A stretch of 47,763 nt of DNA from NCBI RefSeq assembly GCF_002160135.1, contig NZ_NFJZ01000017.1, positions 1 to 47,763 of the forward strand. The letters are read 5' to 3'. Position numbers and translations under genes: made by a program. A model generated the notes under the pieces. It worked only from the letters and a program-made list of their open reading frames with translations. It did not search any database and had not been told where the DNA came from. Shown here piece after piece: positions 1-7,801 of this stretch. This DNA comes from Lachnoclostridium sp. An196. Its GTDB lineage: Bacteria > Bacillota > Clostridia > Lachnospirales > Lachnospiraceae. Every line of letters begins with the position of its first letter. Within the stretch, counting starts at the first letter, position 1.

Positions 1-2699
1 GCTTTCGCCTGCATATTCGCGCCCCATGTGGCTACCTGCGTCACGGCTCCTACAATGCAGTTCCAGATTTTCTGCGGTGTCTGGGTTACGATATTCACAA
101 TGCCTGTAAGCATACCGTTCATTACTTCGCTGGCTTTGGCCTGCATATTCGCGCCCCATTCCGCAATCCTTGTTATGCCGTCAGCTATCGCGCCTGCAAT
201 CTGTCCCGGCAGCTCTGCCAGCTTCGTAATGATTGCAAGCACCAGTTGGCCTGCTGCCGCCACAATCTGCGGCAAGCCGTTTACCAGCCCCGTAACAATG
301 GCTACGATAATCTGCGGGATTGCCTCAATTAACAGCGGGATTGCATTTATAATGCCGTCCACAAGCGCTATCACAATGTCTGCCGCATTTTCCATAATCA
401 TAGGCAGCCCCTCTACCAGCGCGTTTATGATTGCTGTAATAATTTCCGGCAGGCGCTCTATCAGCACAGGCAGCGCCGCTACGATACCGTCAGCCAGCCC
501 GGAAACAAGCTGTAAGGCCGCCTCCACCAGCATAGGTATATTGTTTGCCAGCGTCTCCACGATAGTAAGCACTGCGTCAATTATACTCGGCACAAGCTCC
601 GGCAACGCCTGTCCTATCCCTGTCGCCAGTCCCGCAATAATCTGTACCGCTCCGTCTGCTAAACTGGGTATCATTTCTATAATCCCGTCCAGCAGTGTAG
701 TTACGATTTCCACGGCGCTTTCTGTCAGTGTAGGGATTGCCTCTATAATCCCGTCAGCTAAAGACTTGATAATATCAACGCCCGCCTGCACAATCGTAGG
801 CGCGTTTTCTACTATCCCCTGCGCCAGCCCGGATACCATTTCAACGGCAAAATCTGCAATCTGCGGTATCAGTTCCGTAAGCCCGCTGGTAAGGTTCTTT
901 ATGGCTGTCCCAAAACTATCCGCAAATTTCCCAATATCGCCGCCCGCCTCCGCAGCTCCCCGGCTGATTTCGTTTGCAAAATCGCTGAATATCGGTAACG
1001 CCTGCTCCCCTATCGGCATAATAAAGCTGGTCTGCAATATCCGTCCGGCTCCCTTAATTGCCTCGCCAAACGTATCATACTTGACTGCATTTATCTGCCC
1101 CATAGCGTCCGTTGTCCTGCTTATCTGCCCCTCAACGTCCATAAGGGCTGTGCAAGCGTCTGCGCCCATATCCTCCCACATAGTACCCATAAGCCCTACG
1201 CCTGCGGTGTACTGTAGGCTCTCGTCGTCGCAGTTTTTTAGGGCGCTGCTTATCTCGCCCATGGCCTCCTTTGCGCTTTCCCCGCCTGTCTGGAATTTGC
1301 TAACCAGCTCGTCTGCATTAAGCCCCAGACTGGTAAGGTATTCATTAGCTGTGCCGTCGTTCATGCGTATGCTAAACTCTTTGAAAGCGTCGCCCATTTT
1401 GTCAATGCTCCATACGCCTGTATCAGCTCCGTTTTTGATAGAGTTAAACATATCCTCGGCACTAAGCCCGGCCTGCGAATACTGATTGCTGTACTCATTG
1501 ATAACGTCCAGCAAATCCCCGTTCTGATTAAGCCCCTGCTGCGCCCCCTGCGCGATAAGGTTATATGCCTCCTCGCCGGAAAGCCCAAATTTCTGCATAA
1601 GCTGCGTGGCTGCCCGCGTACTCTCGGCTACGTCCATATCGAAAGTGTCCCGCAGGGCTAAAGCGTTGGTCGTCATTTTTTCCAGCTCGTCTGCTCCCAA
1701 ATCGCCCGCCTGCTGCTTTACCGTCGTCATGGCTGCCGCAATATCCTTAAAGCCCTCTCCGTAATTGCCGTTATAGATATTCTCCATAACCTGCTTATAC
1801 TGGTCGGCTTCGTCTGTTGCGGTTCCTGTCGCGGCGCAGAAGTCATTTAAAGCGCCTTTTGCCTCGTCTGCCTGGCTTACGGCATATCCCAGCCCGGCTA
1901 CAACGGCTGTGCCGATTGCTGCCGCTGCTGTGCCGATTGCCTTAACTCCCGTTGCCATAGCGCCGCCTAAACCGCTTAAAGTAGCAGAAAATTTGCTGTG
2001 ACTTACCTCTGTATCTTTAATCTGGTTATCCACCTCATATAAAGCGGCCTTTTCCTTATGCAACTGTTCTTCCAGTTGTTTTGCTTCTTTGCTGGTTTTC
2101 CCGTACTGGTCTGCGATACTTTTATAGGCTGTTTCTGTTTCGTTTACCTTGCGCTCCTGCTCGGCATACGCCTTTTTTAATAAATCCTGCTTTTCTACCA
2201 GCGCCTTTGCGCTGTTCTCATTGTCCTTATACTTTGCGTTTACCTCTTGCAATTCCGCCCGCAGTAAACTTAAATTTTGGTCTATATCTTTACAGGAATT
2301 TTCATACTGCCGTTGTGTACTAACCGCTTCTTTCTGTATCTTTTCATTCTCTTTAAGGGCATTTGTTGTATTCTGTAACGCTGTTTTCTGGTAATTTAAT
2401 TCTTTCTGATACTTCAAAACCGCGTCTGAATTTTCCCCGTAGATGTCCCTACATCTTTCTAACTGTTTTTCCGTTTCAGCTACTTTTTTCGCCTGCTCCT
2501 CATATGTCCTCTGTAAAATATCCTGTTTCGCCTTTAATGCTTCTGTACTGTCTGCGTTGTTTTTGTACTCCGCAGTGACAAGTTTCATTTCAGAATTAAG
2601 CAGACTAAGGCTTTTGTTTATACTGGAACAGGCTTCTTTATATTGCTTCTCTCCGTCAATGCTTAATCTTGTTCTTATGTTCTGTGCCTTATCTGCCAC
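1..2699 (-). CDS. Phage tail tape measure protein, 3' end outside window
   Basis: Tape measure proteins set siphovirus tail length and act in DNA ejection. About 899 codons are visible and no stop is reached before the window edge. I start it at GTG 2699 because AAGGAGG lies just upstream; there is no better ATG. The first ~190 residues are two related coiled-coil blocks of about 90 residues, each with a LxxLxxExxxVxAxYKxN pattern, which looks like an internal duplication. A glycine/alanine-rich hydrophobic stretch follows. The last ~300 visible residues are a repeating hydrophobic module (xxGIxxxIPxLxxxAxxII), usual for tape measures. It lies downstream of the tail chaperone pair, its expected place. 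Family assignment is firm; full length is unknown. Confidence 0.92.
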   Translation of the reverse strand, partial: MADKAQNIRTRLSIDGEKQYKEACSSINKSLSLLNSEMKLVTAEYKNNADSTEALKAKQDILQRTYEEQAKKVAETEKQLERCRDIYGENSDAVLKYQKELNYQKTALQNTTNALKENEKIQKEAVSTQRQYENSCKDIDQNLSLLRAELQEVNAKYKDNENSAKALVEKQDLLKKAYAEQERKVNETETAYKSIADQYGKTSKEAKQLEEQLHKEKAALYEVDNQIKDTEVSHSKFSATLSGLGGAMATGVKAIGTAAAAIGTAVVAGLGYAVSQADEAKGALNDFCAATGTATDEADQYKQVMENIYNGNYGEGFKDIAAAMTTVKQQAGDLGADELEKMTTNALALRDTFDMDVAESTRAATQLMQKFGLSGEEAYNLIAQGAQQGLNQNGDLLDVINEYSNQYSQAGLSAEDMFNSIKNGADTGVWSIDKMGDAFKEFSIRMNDGTANEYLTSLGLNADELVSKFQTGGESAKEAMGEISSALKNCDDESLQYTAGVGLMGTMWEDMGADACTALMDVEGQISRTTDAMGQINAVKYDTFGEAIKGAGRILQTSFIMPIGEQALPIFSDFANEISRGAAEAGGDIGKFADSFGTAIKNLTSGLTELIPQIADFAVEMVSGLAQGIVENAPTIVQAGVDIIKSLADGIIEAIPTLTESAVEIVTTLLDGIIEMIPSLADGAVQIIAGLATGIGQALPELVPSIIDAVLTIVETLANNIPMLVEAALQLVSGLADGIVAALPVLIERLPEIITAIINALVEGLPMIMENAADIVIALVDGIINAIPLLIEAIPQIIVAIVTGLVNGLPQIVAAAGQLVLAIITKLAELPGQIAGAIADGITRIAEWGANMQAKASEVMNGMLTGIVNIVTQTPQKIWNCIVGAVTQVATWGANMQAK

Positions 2700-2717
2700 G
2701 TTCTCCCCTCCTTTTTG

Positions 2718-2746
2718 TTGCTTTTAAATCGACAATGTTTTATAAT
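2718..2746 (+). promoter_or_regulatory. Promoter of plus-strand moron gene
   Basis: TTGCTT, a 17-base spacer and a perfect TATAAT precede the only plus-strand gene inside the structural cluster. The -35 matches consensus at only three positions, so strength is uncertain. Having its own promoter against the flow of the late operon is typical of a moron expressed in the lysogen. Confidence 0.55.
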
Positions 2747-2777
2747 TTTTTCAAAACAAGAAAGGCGGTAAATCTCC

Positions 2778-3409
2778 ATGAAAAAAAAGATTATTTTTTG
2801 CGGCTTAACGCTACTGTTTTCCCTTTCTGCTGTAAGCGGATTATTTAGCGGTAATGCCGCTGGCGCTGTCGGCTGTCTCGTTATAGCTGCAATTTTGGGT
2901 TTCCTTGCGTATCGCTCTTTTAAAACCTCCGATAGCGTCACAAGTGCTACAGCAGGCGTAAAGTCTGCAAATAATACTACCCCCCCCCCCCAGAAAATTC
3001 AGACAATTTAACAATTCCTCCTACTTCTGTTTCTTCTGCTCCTATCTCTGCGCCTAAAAATGAGTTTGAATTTGTTGTTATAAAGCTGTCCGGCGTGACA
3101 TTCAAAAACGAAAACGGCGCACTGCGTCAATCTATCCTGCGTAAAATAAATTTCCATGACGCTCCCTTTGACGAATACATAGAATTAGAATTACAGCCCT
3201 ACGAATTTGAGGGCAGCCCTGCCTACGGTGTTTACGCTAATGGCCTGCAAATCGGAAATATCCCAGCTGATAAAGTCCAATTTGTTTCTGATAATTGGGA
3301 ACGTATTGACAGCGTAAGCGCCATAGATGTTTACGGTGGCGGCCACGGAAAGGACGGGCGGGCAATTTCTTACGGGTGTAAAATCACTTTAAAACTGCGT
3401 AATAAATAG
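2778..3409 (+). CDS. Membrane-anchored HIRAN-like moron protein, frame broken at poly-C
   Basis: As sequenced, translation from ATG 2778 (AGGCGG upstream) gives two hydrophobic segments (residues 5-24 and 28-45), then a Thr/Pro stretch, and stops at 3011. The reading frame entered at 2993 is open to 3409. Its product continues the Pro/Ser linker and then matches the HIRAN pattern (FVVIKLSGVTFKNENG, RQSILRKI, YANGLQIGNIP). One extra C, or two fewer, in the 12-C run at 2980-2991 would join both parts into one protein of about 210 residues. The HIRAN part has no start of its own that keeps its first strand, so I treat this as one gene. HIRAN domains are linked with DNA binding, but here the domain would be tethered to a membrane. 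It sits between tape measure and tail chaperone genes on the opposite strand. Function unknown; lysogenic conversion or exclusion of other phages is only a guess. Confidence 0.7.
2980..2991 (+). repeat. Homopolymer run of 12 C
   Basis: Twelve consecutive C lie exactly where the reading frame of the HIRAN-like moron changes. Runs of this length slip during replication and also cause sequencing length errors, so this may be a phase-variation switch or an artefact. Confidence 0.95.
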
Positions 3410-3416
3410 CCATGCT

Positions 3417-3659
3417 TTACAGTCCCCCTAATGCTATGTCGATAGCGTCCATGCCTCCTGCTGCCTGTTTCGGTACTGCTGCCTGCGTCTGCACTGGTAC
3501 AAAAGCAGGCTGGCTATACTCTTTGTGATACTTAAACAGCGTCACAATCTGATACGGTGTTTTCCTCCACGCCTCACGCTCCCGGTATCCCAGCAGCACC
3601 ATAGCGATATATAAAAGCCGCGCAGTGTCTAATCTTCCTGCGCGGCTGTCACTTCCCCC
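3417..3659 (-). CDS. Tail assembly chaperone T part, reached by -1 frameshift
   Basis: The frame -1 to the upstream chaperone gene opens just after a TAA at 3660-3662 and runs to 3417, reading RLDTARLLYIAMVLLGYRE onward. An internal ATG at 3602 has no Shine-Dalgarno sequence, and the peptide before it looks protein-like, so this part is probably made only as a G-T fusion by slippage at the G5 run. In lambda-like siphoviruses gpG and gpGT coat the tape measure during tail assembly. Position between major tail protein and tape measure fits exactly. Confidence 0.72.
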   Translation of the reverse strand, partial: GGSDSRAGRLDTARLLYIAMVLLGYREREAWRKTPYQIVTLFKYHKEYSQPAFVPVQTQAAVPKQAAGGMDAIDIALGGL

Positions 3660-4039
3660 TTATCTTCGTTTTCCTCTCCCGGCTCCTCCCCGTTCTCGTT
3701 GTCCTTTTCTCCGTCTCCTGCTGTCCCGGCAACAAAGGACGCGTAAATAGCCCTCTGTACTTCCTGCAAATTTCCTGTGTGTATCATTCTGCCTACCTGC
3801 GTTTCTGTCAAAAGCTCTGCGTTCTCGTCCTCCTCTAAAAGTCCCTCGTTCAAAAGCAGCGTAAGCAGCCATTTTGTATCTTTTACCCAGTCCGGGTTAT
3901 TCTGGTTAAAAACCTCGTTCAGCTTATCGTACCCGCCAAACTTCCCCTGTATCTCGTCCAGTGCGTTAAGGGTAAAGAGTAAACGGTACTCCTTTCCTTT
4001 CAACGTAACTGTATATCCTCCGTCTTTTAATGCGCTCAT
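3629..4039 (-). CDS. Tail assembly chaperone (G-like)
   Basis: A protein of 136 residues. The N-terminal half is compact (YTVTLKGKEYRLLFTLNALDEI) and the C-terminal tail very acidic (EKDNENGEEPGEENEDKGE). This is the usual shape of siphovirus tail assembly chaperones, which keep the tape measure soluble and recruit tail tube subunits. It follows the major tail protein and overlaps a -1 frame extension. Called by shape and gene order; sequence alone is weak. Confidence 0.8.
   Translation of the reverse strand: MSALKDGGYTVTLKGKEYRLLFTLNALDEIQGKFGGYDKLNEVFNQNNPDWVKDTKWLLTLLLNEGLLEEDENAELLTETQVGRMIHTGNLQEVQRAIYASFVAGTAGDGEKDNENGEEPGEENEDKGEVTAAQED
3653..3661 (-). other. Candidate -1 ribosomal slippery site
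   Basis: On the minus strand the zero-frame codons are AAG GGG GAA, giving a run of five G. The -1 frame has a TAA immediately before it, so a shift must occur at or after GGG. A P-site GGG tRNA can re-pair perfectly after slipping one base. It is not a classical X XXY YYZ heptamer, since GAA would re-pair poorly with GGA. Confidence 0.5.
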
Positions 4040-4050
4040 ATCTTAAATAA

Positions 4051-4070
4051 GGCGCGGCCTGCGCCGCGCC
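4051..4070 (-). terminator. Hairpin between major tail protein and chaperone genes
   Basis: A perfect 8-base stem (GGCGCGGC/GCCGCGCC) with a 4-base loop is followed on the minus strand by TTATTT. It probably acts as a partial terminator or 3' stabiliser that raises major tail protein mRNA over the genes after it. Confidence 0.6.
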
Positions 4071-4083
4071 TCTCCTCCTCTCT

Positions 4084-4647
4084 TTATACTGATTCCATTG
4101 CGTGCGCAGGCTCCGGTACTTCCGTAAACCACGTTGTCGCCGCCGTGTCTGTCTCTGCTCCTACAAAATCTGCTTTCCAACGCCCATCCGATTTACGCGC
4201 GGTAATACTGGCCTCAATCTCCGGCGTGTTAAAAGTAATGCTTTCGCCTTTCGTCTCGTAGTTTTCGGACGGCAGATTAAACTTGCATTTCAGCAGCCAT
4301 ACATAGCGGTATTTACCGCCTGTCTTTCTCGCCCTAAATCCAACGGCCACAAAGGGCGGCTCGTCGTCTTTTCCAGCCCATACAACTTTATTCTGGTCTA
4401 CTTCCTGCCCCAGAAGCTCCGCCAGTACCTCCGGCGTTAAATCCTTAATCCCCAGCGTCAGTGTTCCACTGGAAAACTCCTGTACGCTTTCGCTCAATGT
4501 GTCGTCTGCATAAAGCGTAGCGCTGGCCGTTTCTACGGAAAGAGAAGCGGTCATAGCTTCGGACATTTTCTTAGGCGTTTCGTAGCTCTCTACTCCGTCC
4601 TCCTCTGTGCATAACGCATAGTAAAGGTCTTTCAATCCTAATGTCAT
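4084..4647 (-). CDS. Major tail protein (phi13-like family)
   Basis: Forms the tail tube. The 187 residues start GLKDLYYALCTEEDG, continue with repeated short strands (SVETASATLYADD, GTLTLGIKDLTPE) and end with strands around FNTPEIEASITARKSDG. This pattern is that of the phi13-type major tail proteins of Firmicute siphoviruses. The gene lies after the tail completion gene and before the chaperone pair, and a hairpin right after its stop fits a highly expressed structural protein. Confidence 0.88.
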   Translation of the reverse strand: MTLGLKDLYYALCTEEDGVESYETPKKMSEAMTASLSVETASATLYADDTLSESVQEFSSGTLTLGIKDLTPEVLAELLGQEVDQNKVVWAGKDDEPPFVAVGFRARKTGGKYRYVWLLKCKFNLPSENYETKGESITFNTPEIEASITARKSDGRWKADFVGAETDTAATTWFTEVPEPAHAMESV

Positions 4648-4653
4648 TTTATT

Positions 4654-4989
4654 TCACTCCTTTAATATTTCGATTGTGATAGGCACATACCAGTACCCGG
4701 TTTCTGTTTCAAATTCTTCTGTATCCACGCTGTTTATGTAGTATCCTGCTGCCTCCAATATTTCCAGCGTCTTTTCTAACTGCTCCTCAAAGTCCGCTTT
4801 GGAAAAAAGCGTTACCCGGTACATTTCCCGGCTGCCCTGCCGCTTATCATCAGCATTTACAGCGGCATTTTTCATAATCCGCAGGAATGTATAATAGGCG
4901 GCTGGCTTTTTCTTTCCTGTGTAAACTCCTCTCTGTGCAGGCAGCCCGGCGCTCTCTAATACATTCTGCAAGCTATCCATTGTTTTCAC
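4654..4989 (-). CDS. Tail terminator/completion protein
   Basis: A small alpha/beta protein of 111 residues (MDSLQNVLESAGLPAQRGVY, KPAAYYTFLRI, YRVTLFSKADFEEQLEKTLEILEAAGYY). It has the size and gene position of siphovirus tail completion proteins that cap the tail tube at the head. It overlaps the preceding gp10-like gene by 17 bases, implying coupled translation. Assigned mainly by synteny. Confidence 0.75.
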   Translation of the reverse strand: MKTMDSLQNVLESAGLPAQRGVYTGKKKPAAYYTFLRIMKNAAVNADDKRQGSREMYRVTLFSKADFEEQLEKTLEILEAAGYYINSVDTEEFETETGYWYVPITIEILKE

Positions 4990-5404
4990 GCTCCCATATT
5001 TTCAGCTGCTCGTTTACTACTTTGTCGTGCGCTTTCTCATTGGCTACCGTCATATAAGGGCGTGCTGCTTGGCTGCTCGTTCCATATTCCGCCACAAATC
5101 CGATAGTTGCATAGCGCACTTTACTTTTATCGCCCTTGCGGTCGTTCCCGTGTTTTGCCCTGCCCTGCGGGTATACGTCAATGTGCTGCTCCCGCTCGTC
5201 TCCCTTTACCGCTGTCGCCTTAATGGAATTGACAAAACCAGCCGTTTCTACGATACCCATAGCCCTTGCCTCTGCCCTCTGTGCCTCTACCAGCACGTCT
5301 GCGCCTGCTTTCAGCATTTTAGGGACAGCGGAAACGGTCGCCTGCTCCCGCTTGCTGAAAGACTCAATAACAGCCTCTAAGCCCACGGTATTAAATGCTC
5401 CCAT
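4973..5404 (-). CDS. HK97 gp10-like tail component
   Basis: The 143 residues include an N-terminal helix with AGADVLVEAQRAEA and the family's closing motif GFVAEYGTSSQAARPYMTVANEKA. HK97 gp10-like proteins work at the head-tail interface or in early tail assembly. Spacing to the head closure gene is 1 base, so the two are probably co-translated. Confidence 0.87.
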   Translation of the reverse strand: MGAFNTVGLEAVIESFSKREQATVSAVPKMLKAGADVLVEAQRAEARAMGIVETAGFVNSIKATAVKGDEREQHIDVYPQGRAKHGNDRKGDKSKVRYATIGFVAEYGTSSQAARPYMTVANEKAHDKVVNEQLKIWERENNG

Positions 5405-5405
5405 T

Positions 5406-5735
5406 TTATGCCCCCTCTCCTTTGTGCCGCAGGTCTGTAAGCGTAAGCTCTAATGTGTCCTCGTCAATGTCGTAGGTTTTAAGGACAAAATAGCGCCGCC
5501 CGTCCATTTCTACGGTATCCTCGCCGCCATAATCTGCCTTATGTACCTCACATTTGCGCTCTACCACTTTTCCTGTCTGTTCACTCTTGAAATATTCGTT
5601 GTATCCTACGGATTTCATGTTACAGAAAACAGTTCGGCTGCTTTCCGCAGGCTCTACGGGAAAGCCATTGTCATTTACCCGGTCTGCCTGCTCCGTTTCG
5701 CTTATCAGTGTGATTTCGTCCGCCCATTTAGCCAT
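5406..5735 (-). CDS. Phage head closure protein
   Basis: A 109-residue protein rich in beta strands (MAKWADEITLISETEQ, VFCNMKSVGYNEYFKSEQTGK, YFVLKTYDIDEDTLELTLTD). It matches the pattern of head-tail joining or head closure proteins (SPP1 gp16-like) that seal the portal after packaging. It overlaps the connector gene by 8 bases and precedes the gp10-like gene, the standard order. Confidence 0.84.
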   Translation of the reverse strand: MAKWADEITLISETEQADRVNDNGFPVEPAESSRTVFCNMKSVGYNEYFKSEQTGKVVERKCEVHKADYGGEDTVEMDGRRYFVLKTYDIDEDTLELTLTDLRHKGEGA

Positions 5736-6069
5736 TTTCTGCCCCGCTTTCCCCGCCTGTGGTGTCCGTTTCGGACATATCCGGCACAGTATTGTACTCC
5801 TGTGACATAGAAAGCCGCATTTTCAGAGTGTCGTAAGAGTTTCTGAATTTTTCGGCGTTATTCTGGTATCCAAATTCCGCTTTACAGTACAGCGTAATTG
5901 CCCGGATAATCAGCGCGTCGTTTTCATCAACCCTCTTTACACCGTCGTTCTTAAGGTCTGCTTTGCAAGCTTCTATACAGTCCTCTATTTCCTCTGTGAT
6001 TTTTGCGCTGGTACTGCTGATACGCAGCGCCGCCCGCATTTTCTCTGTCAGTGTGGTATCTGCTGCCAT
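5728..6069 (-). CDS. Head-tail connector protein (gp6-like)
   Basis: A mostly helical 113-residue protein (MRAALRISSTSAKITEEIEDCIEACKADL, IIRAITLYCKAEFGY) like HK97 gp6 and SPP1 gp15 adaptor proteins, which form a ring under the portal. Its C-terminus carries a DMSETDT peptide encoded by a 21-base sequence that recurs exactly in parB. A terminator lies just upstream, so it probably depends on read-through. Confidence 0.84.
   Translation of the reverse strand: MAADTTLTEKMRAALRISSTSAKITEEIEDCIEACKADLKNDGVKRVDENDALIIRAITLYCKAEFGYQNNAEKFRNSYDTLKMRLSMSQEYNTVPDMSETDTTGGESGAENG
5761..5781. repeat. Repeated palindromic site, copy 1
   Basis: Twenty-one bases identical to 14229-14249. The core is the palindrome TGTCCG-TTT-CGGACA. 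Here it lies in the 3' end of the connector gene. Two perfect copies 8.5 kb apart in the same phage, both near a gene end, suggest a protein-binding site; parS is one possibility. Confidence 0.75.
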
Positions 6070-6097
6070 ACCCGTACCCTCTTTCTAAGTGAATGTC

Positions 6098-6140
6098 AAA
6101 AAAGAGGCGGTCGCGTATGTCCCCATAGCTCTCGCCTCTT
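6098..6140 (-). terminator. Rho-independent terminator between capsid and connector genes
   Basis: AAGAGGCG/CGCCTCTT form the outer stem, with a second GCTATG/CATA.GC pairing inside, followed on the minus strand by six T. It fills the only sizeable gap in the head gene series and would reduce transcription of tail genes relative to capsid. Confidence 0.72.
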
Positions 6141-6147
6141 ATCTCTG

Positions 6148-6534
6148 TTACTCTACGATTTTTACAAGTTCCTTTCCGGCCAAAACTTCTGCCCGTTCTT
6201 TGTCCGTAATAAAAACCTCTCCCGGCTCTTTAATCTGGTTTAAGCGCTTATCTAAGTACCTTTCCAGTACCTTTACCCTCGCTTTTCCCTCTCCCGGTTT
6301 GTTCTCCTGCTGCCGCTTTTCCTGTTTTGCCTGCTCCGCTTCTGCTTCGCGCGCAAGCTCTTTATCTTCCTCCGTCAGTTCGCTTTCGTCGGGTACGTCC
6401 ACCTCTACCGCCGCGCAGCGTGCGGCAATTTCCTTAATCGTCCCCTCGTCGCTTACTCCCAGCTCCCGCGCCAACGCCTGCAAGTCGGCTTTCTTCATGC
6501 TTTCCAGCTGTTTAGTATCTAAATTCCCTTTCAT
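6148..6534 (-). CDS. Capsid-adjacent protein with Rho_N/SAP-like N-terminus
   Basis: A highly charged 128-residue protein. Residues 7-45 (LESMKKADLQALARELGV, TIKEIAARCAAVEV) resemble the helix-extended-loop-helix of Rho_N/HeH or SAP domains, often nucleic-acid binding. The middle is Glu/Lys/Gln rich and the end (VFITDKERAEVLAGKELVKIVE) is compact. Small genes of this kind commonly follow the major capsid gene; role unknown. Confidence 0.7.
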   Translation of the reverse strand: MKGNLDTKQLESMKKADLQALARELGVSDEGTIKEIAARCAAVEVDVPDESELTEEDKELAREAEAEQAKQEKRQQENKPGEGKARVKVLERYLDKRLNQIKEPGEVFITDKERAEVLAGKELVKIVE

Positions 6535-6547
6535 TTTTCCAACTCCT

Positions 6548-7777
6548 TTATGCAGCTTCCAGTTTCTTAATTGTTACAAGGCTGTTCTTATCAACTACCT
6601 TTCCGTCTGCCAGCATGATACCCTTTGTTATCTGGTCGTCCGTGTCGTTGTCCTCGTACTTTTTCACACCCATAGCATAGTTTGTGTTAAGCACATAGTC
6701 CTTGAAATTGAAAAGGAAAGCGAACACGTCCCCTGTCGCCAGCGTGCTTGCATAGCTCTTTACATAGTCGCAGCACACTACCGGACGGCCTAAAAGGGTA
6801 CGCTCCGGCTTTCCTGCAAGTCCATAGTTTACCCTGCCGATAGGCTGCCCGTTGGTGTCTGTCAGCCCGTAATACTGCATGAAAGTTTTCTTGCTCATGC
6901 ACCATGCCGCCCCGTTTTCGTATGCCTGCGGCAGCGCGGCTTCTGCTGCGATTAAGTCGGCGTAAGCGGGCGCGGCGCTTTCGATTGCCTGCCCTTCCTC
7001 CGGCGTTTCCGCTAAAATGCCTTTCGGCTTTCCCGTACCGTCGCCGTCAATGATTGCCTGCTCCAGCGCCTTTGTCATTGCCTCCACAATATTGTTGATA
7101 AGTAGGGTTTCAAAGGCGCTGATTGCCATTGTATCCACTTCCAGAGATACCGCTACCGCGCAGCGCAGCTTATGATATGCAAAAGTAATCATGCCGTCTT
7201 TTGTTGCGGTATGCTTCTGCTTATCGCTGCCTTTCCCCTCGCTTACCCACGTTGCCACAGGCTTAACCGTAGATACAGGGATTGCCACGCCGCCCTTATA
7301 TGCCGTTCTGGTAACAAGGGTTAAAATCATTCCCGTACTTTCCAGCTTCTGCACAATCTGGTTAAGTACCGTAGTAGGAATGACTGCCCCCACGTCTGTA
7401 GTTGTGCTTACCGCGTCTGCCCGGTACTCTGCGGGGATTTTTGTACCGCGGCACACATACTGCATAAATGCCTTTCTGTACTCCATGCTCGCGTATTTAT
7501 CGCCGTCCGTTTCCCCCGCAGCGCCCTTAAAGTTCCTCAAAACCGTAGGCGTTGTTTCGCCTCCGTCCCCGTCGTCTACAGGCTCTCCGTTTGCAATCTT
7601 TTCCAGCAGCTTCTTTCTCTTTTCCGCACTGTCTAAAAGTGCCTGCCTCTGCTCCTGCAAATCTCCTACCTCTGTTTCAAAAGCAGCAATCTCTGCCTCC
7701 GTCAGCTCTGCTCCTCTGGTGTTCAGCTCGTTCTTAATCTGGGCTAATCTCGCCTCAATGTCCTTTAAAGTTTTCAT
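6548..7777 (-). CDS. Major capsid protein, HK97 family
   Basis: Forms the icosahedral head. Residues 1-65 are a coiled coil rich in Glu/Lys/Gln, the scaffold-like delta region normally removed by the protease encoded next door. The core then begins (DAVSTTTDVGAVIPTTVLNQIVQ) and shows HK97-fold markers: EALTKALEQAIIDGDGTGKPKGIL-type helix and glycine loop, GRPVVCCDY, then YVLNTNYAMGVKKYEDND. At 409 residues it is of normal length. Start has a strong AAGGAG site. Confidence 0.95.
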   Translation of the reverse strand: MKTLKDIEARLAQIKNELNTRGAELTEAEIAAFETEVGDLQEQRQALLDSAEKRKKLLEKIANGEPVDDGDGGETTPTVLRNFKGAAGETDGDKYASMEYRKAFMQYVCRGTKIPAEYRADAVSTTTDVGAVIPTTVLNQIVQKLESTGMILTLVTRTAYKGGVAIPVSTVKPVATWVSEGKGSDKQKHTATKDGMITFAYHKLRCAVAVSLEVDTMAISAFETLLINNIVEAMTKALEQAIIDGDGTGKPKGILAETPEEGQAIESAAPAYADLIAAEAALPQAYENGAAWCMSKKTFMQYYGLTDTNGQPIGRVNYGLAGKPERTLLGRPVVCCDYVKSYASTLATGDVFAFLFNFKDYVLNTNYAMGVKKYEDNDTDDQITKGIMLADGKVVDKNSLVTIKKLEAA

Positions 7778-7801
7778 GCTTTTAATTCTCCTTTTCTCGT
7801 C

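Noticed and set aside
28-1485. 485-codon plus-strand ORF opposite the tape measure gene
   Set aside because: Repetitive Ser/Ile/Pro protein that mirrors the hydrophobic repeats of the real minus-strand gene.
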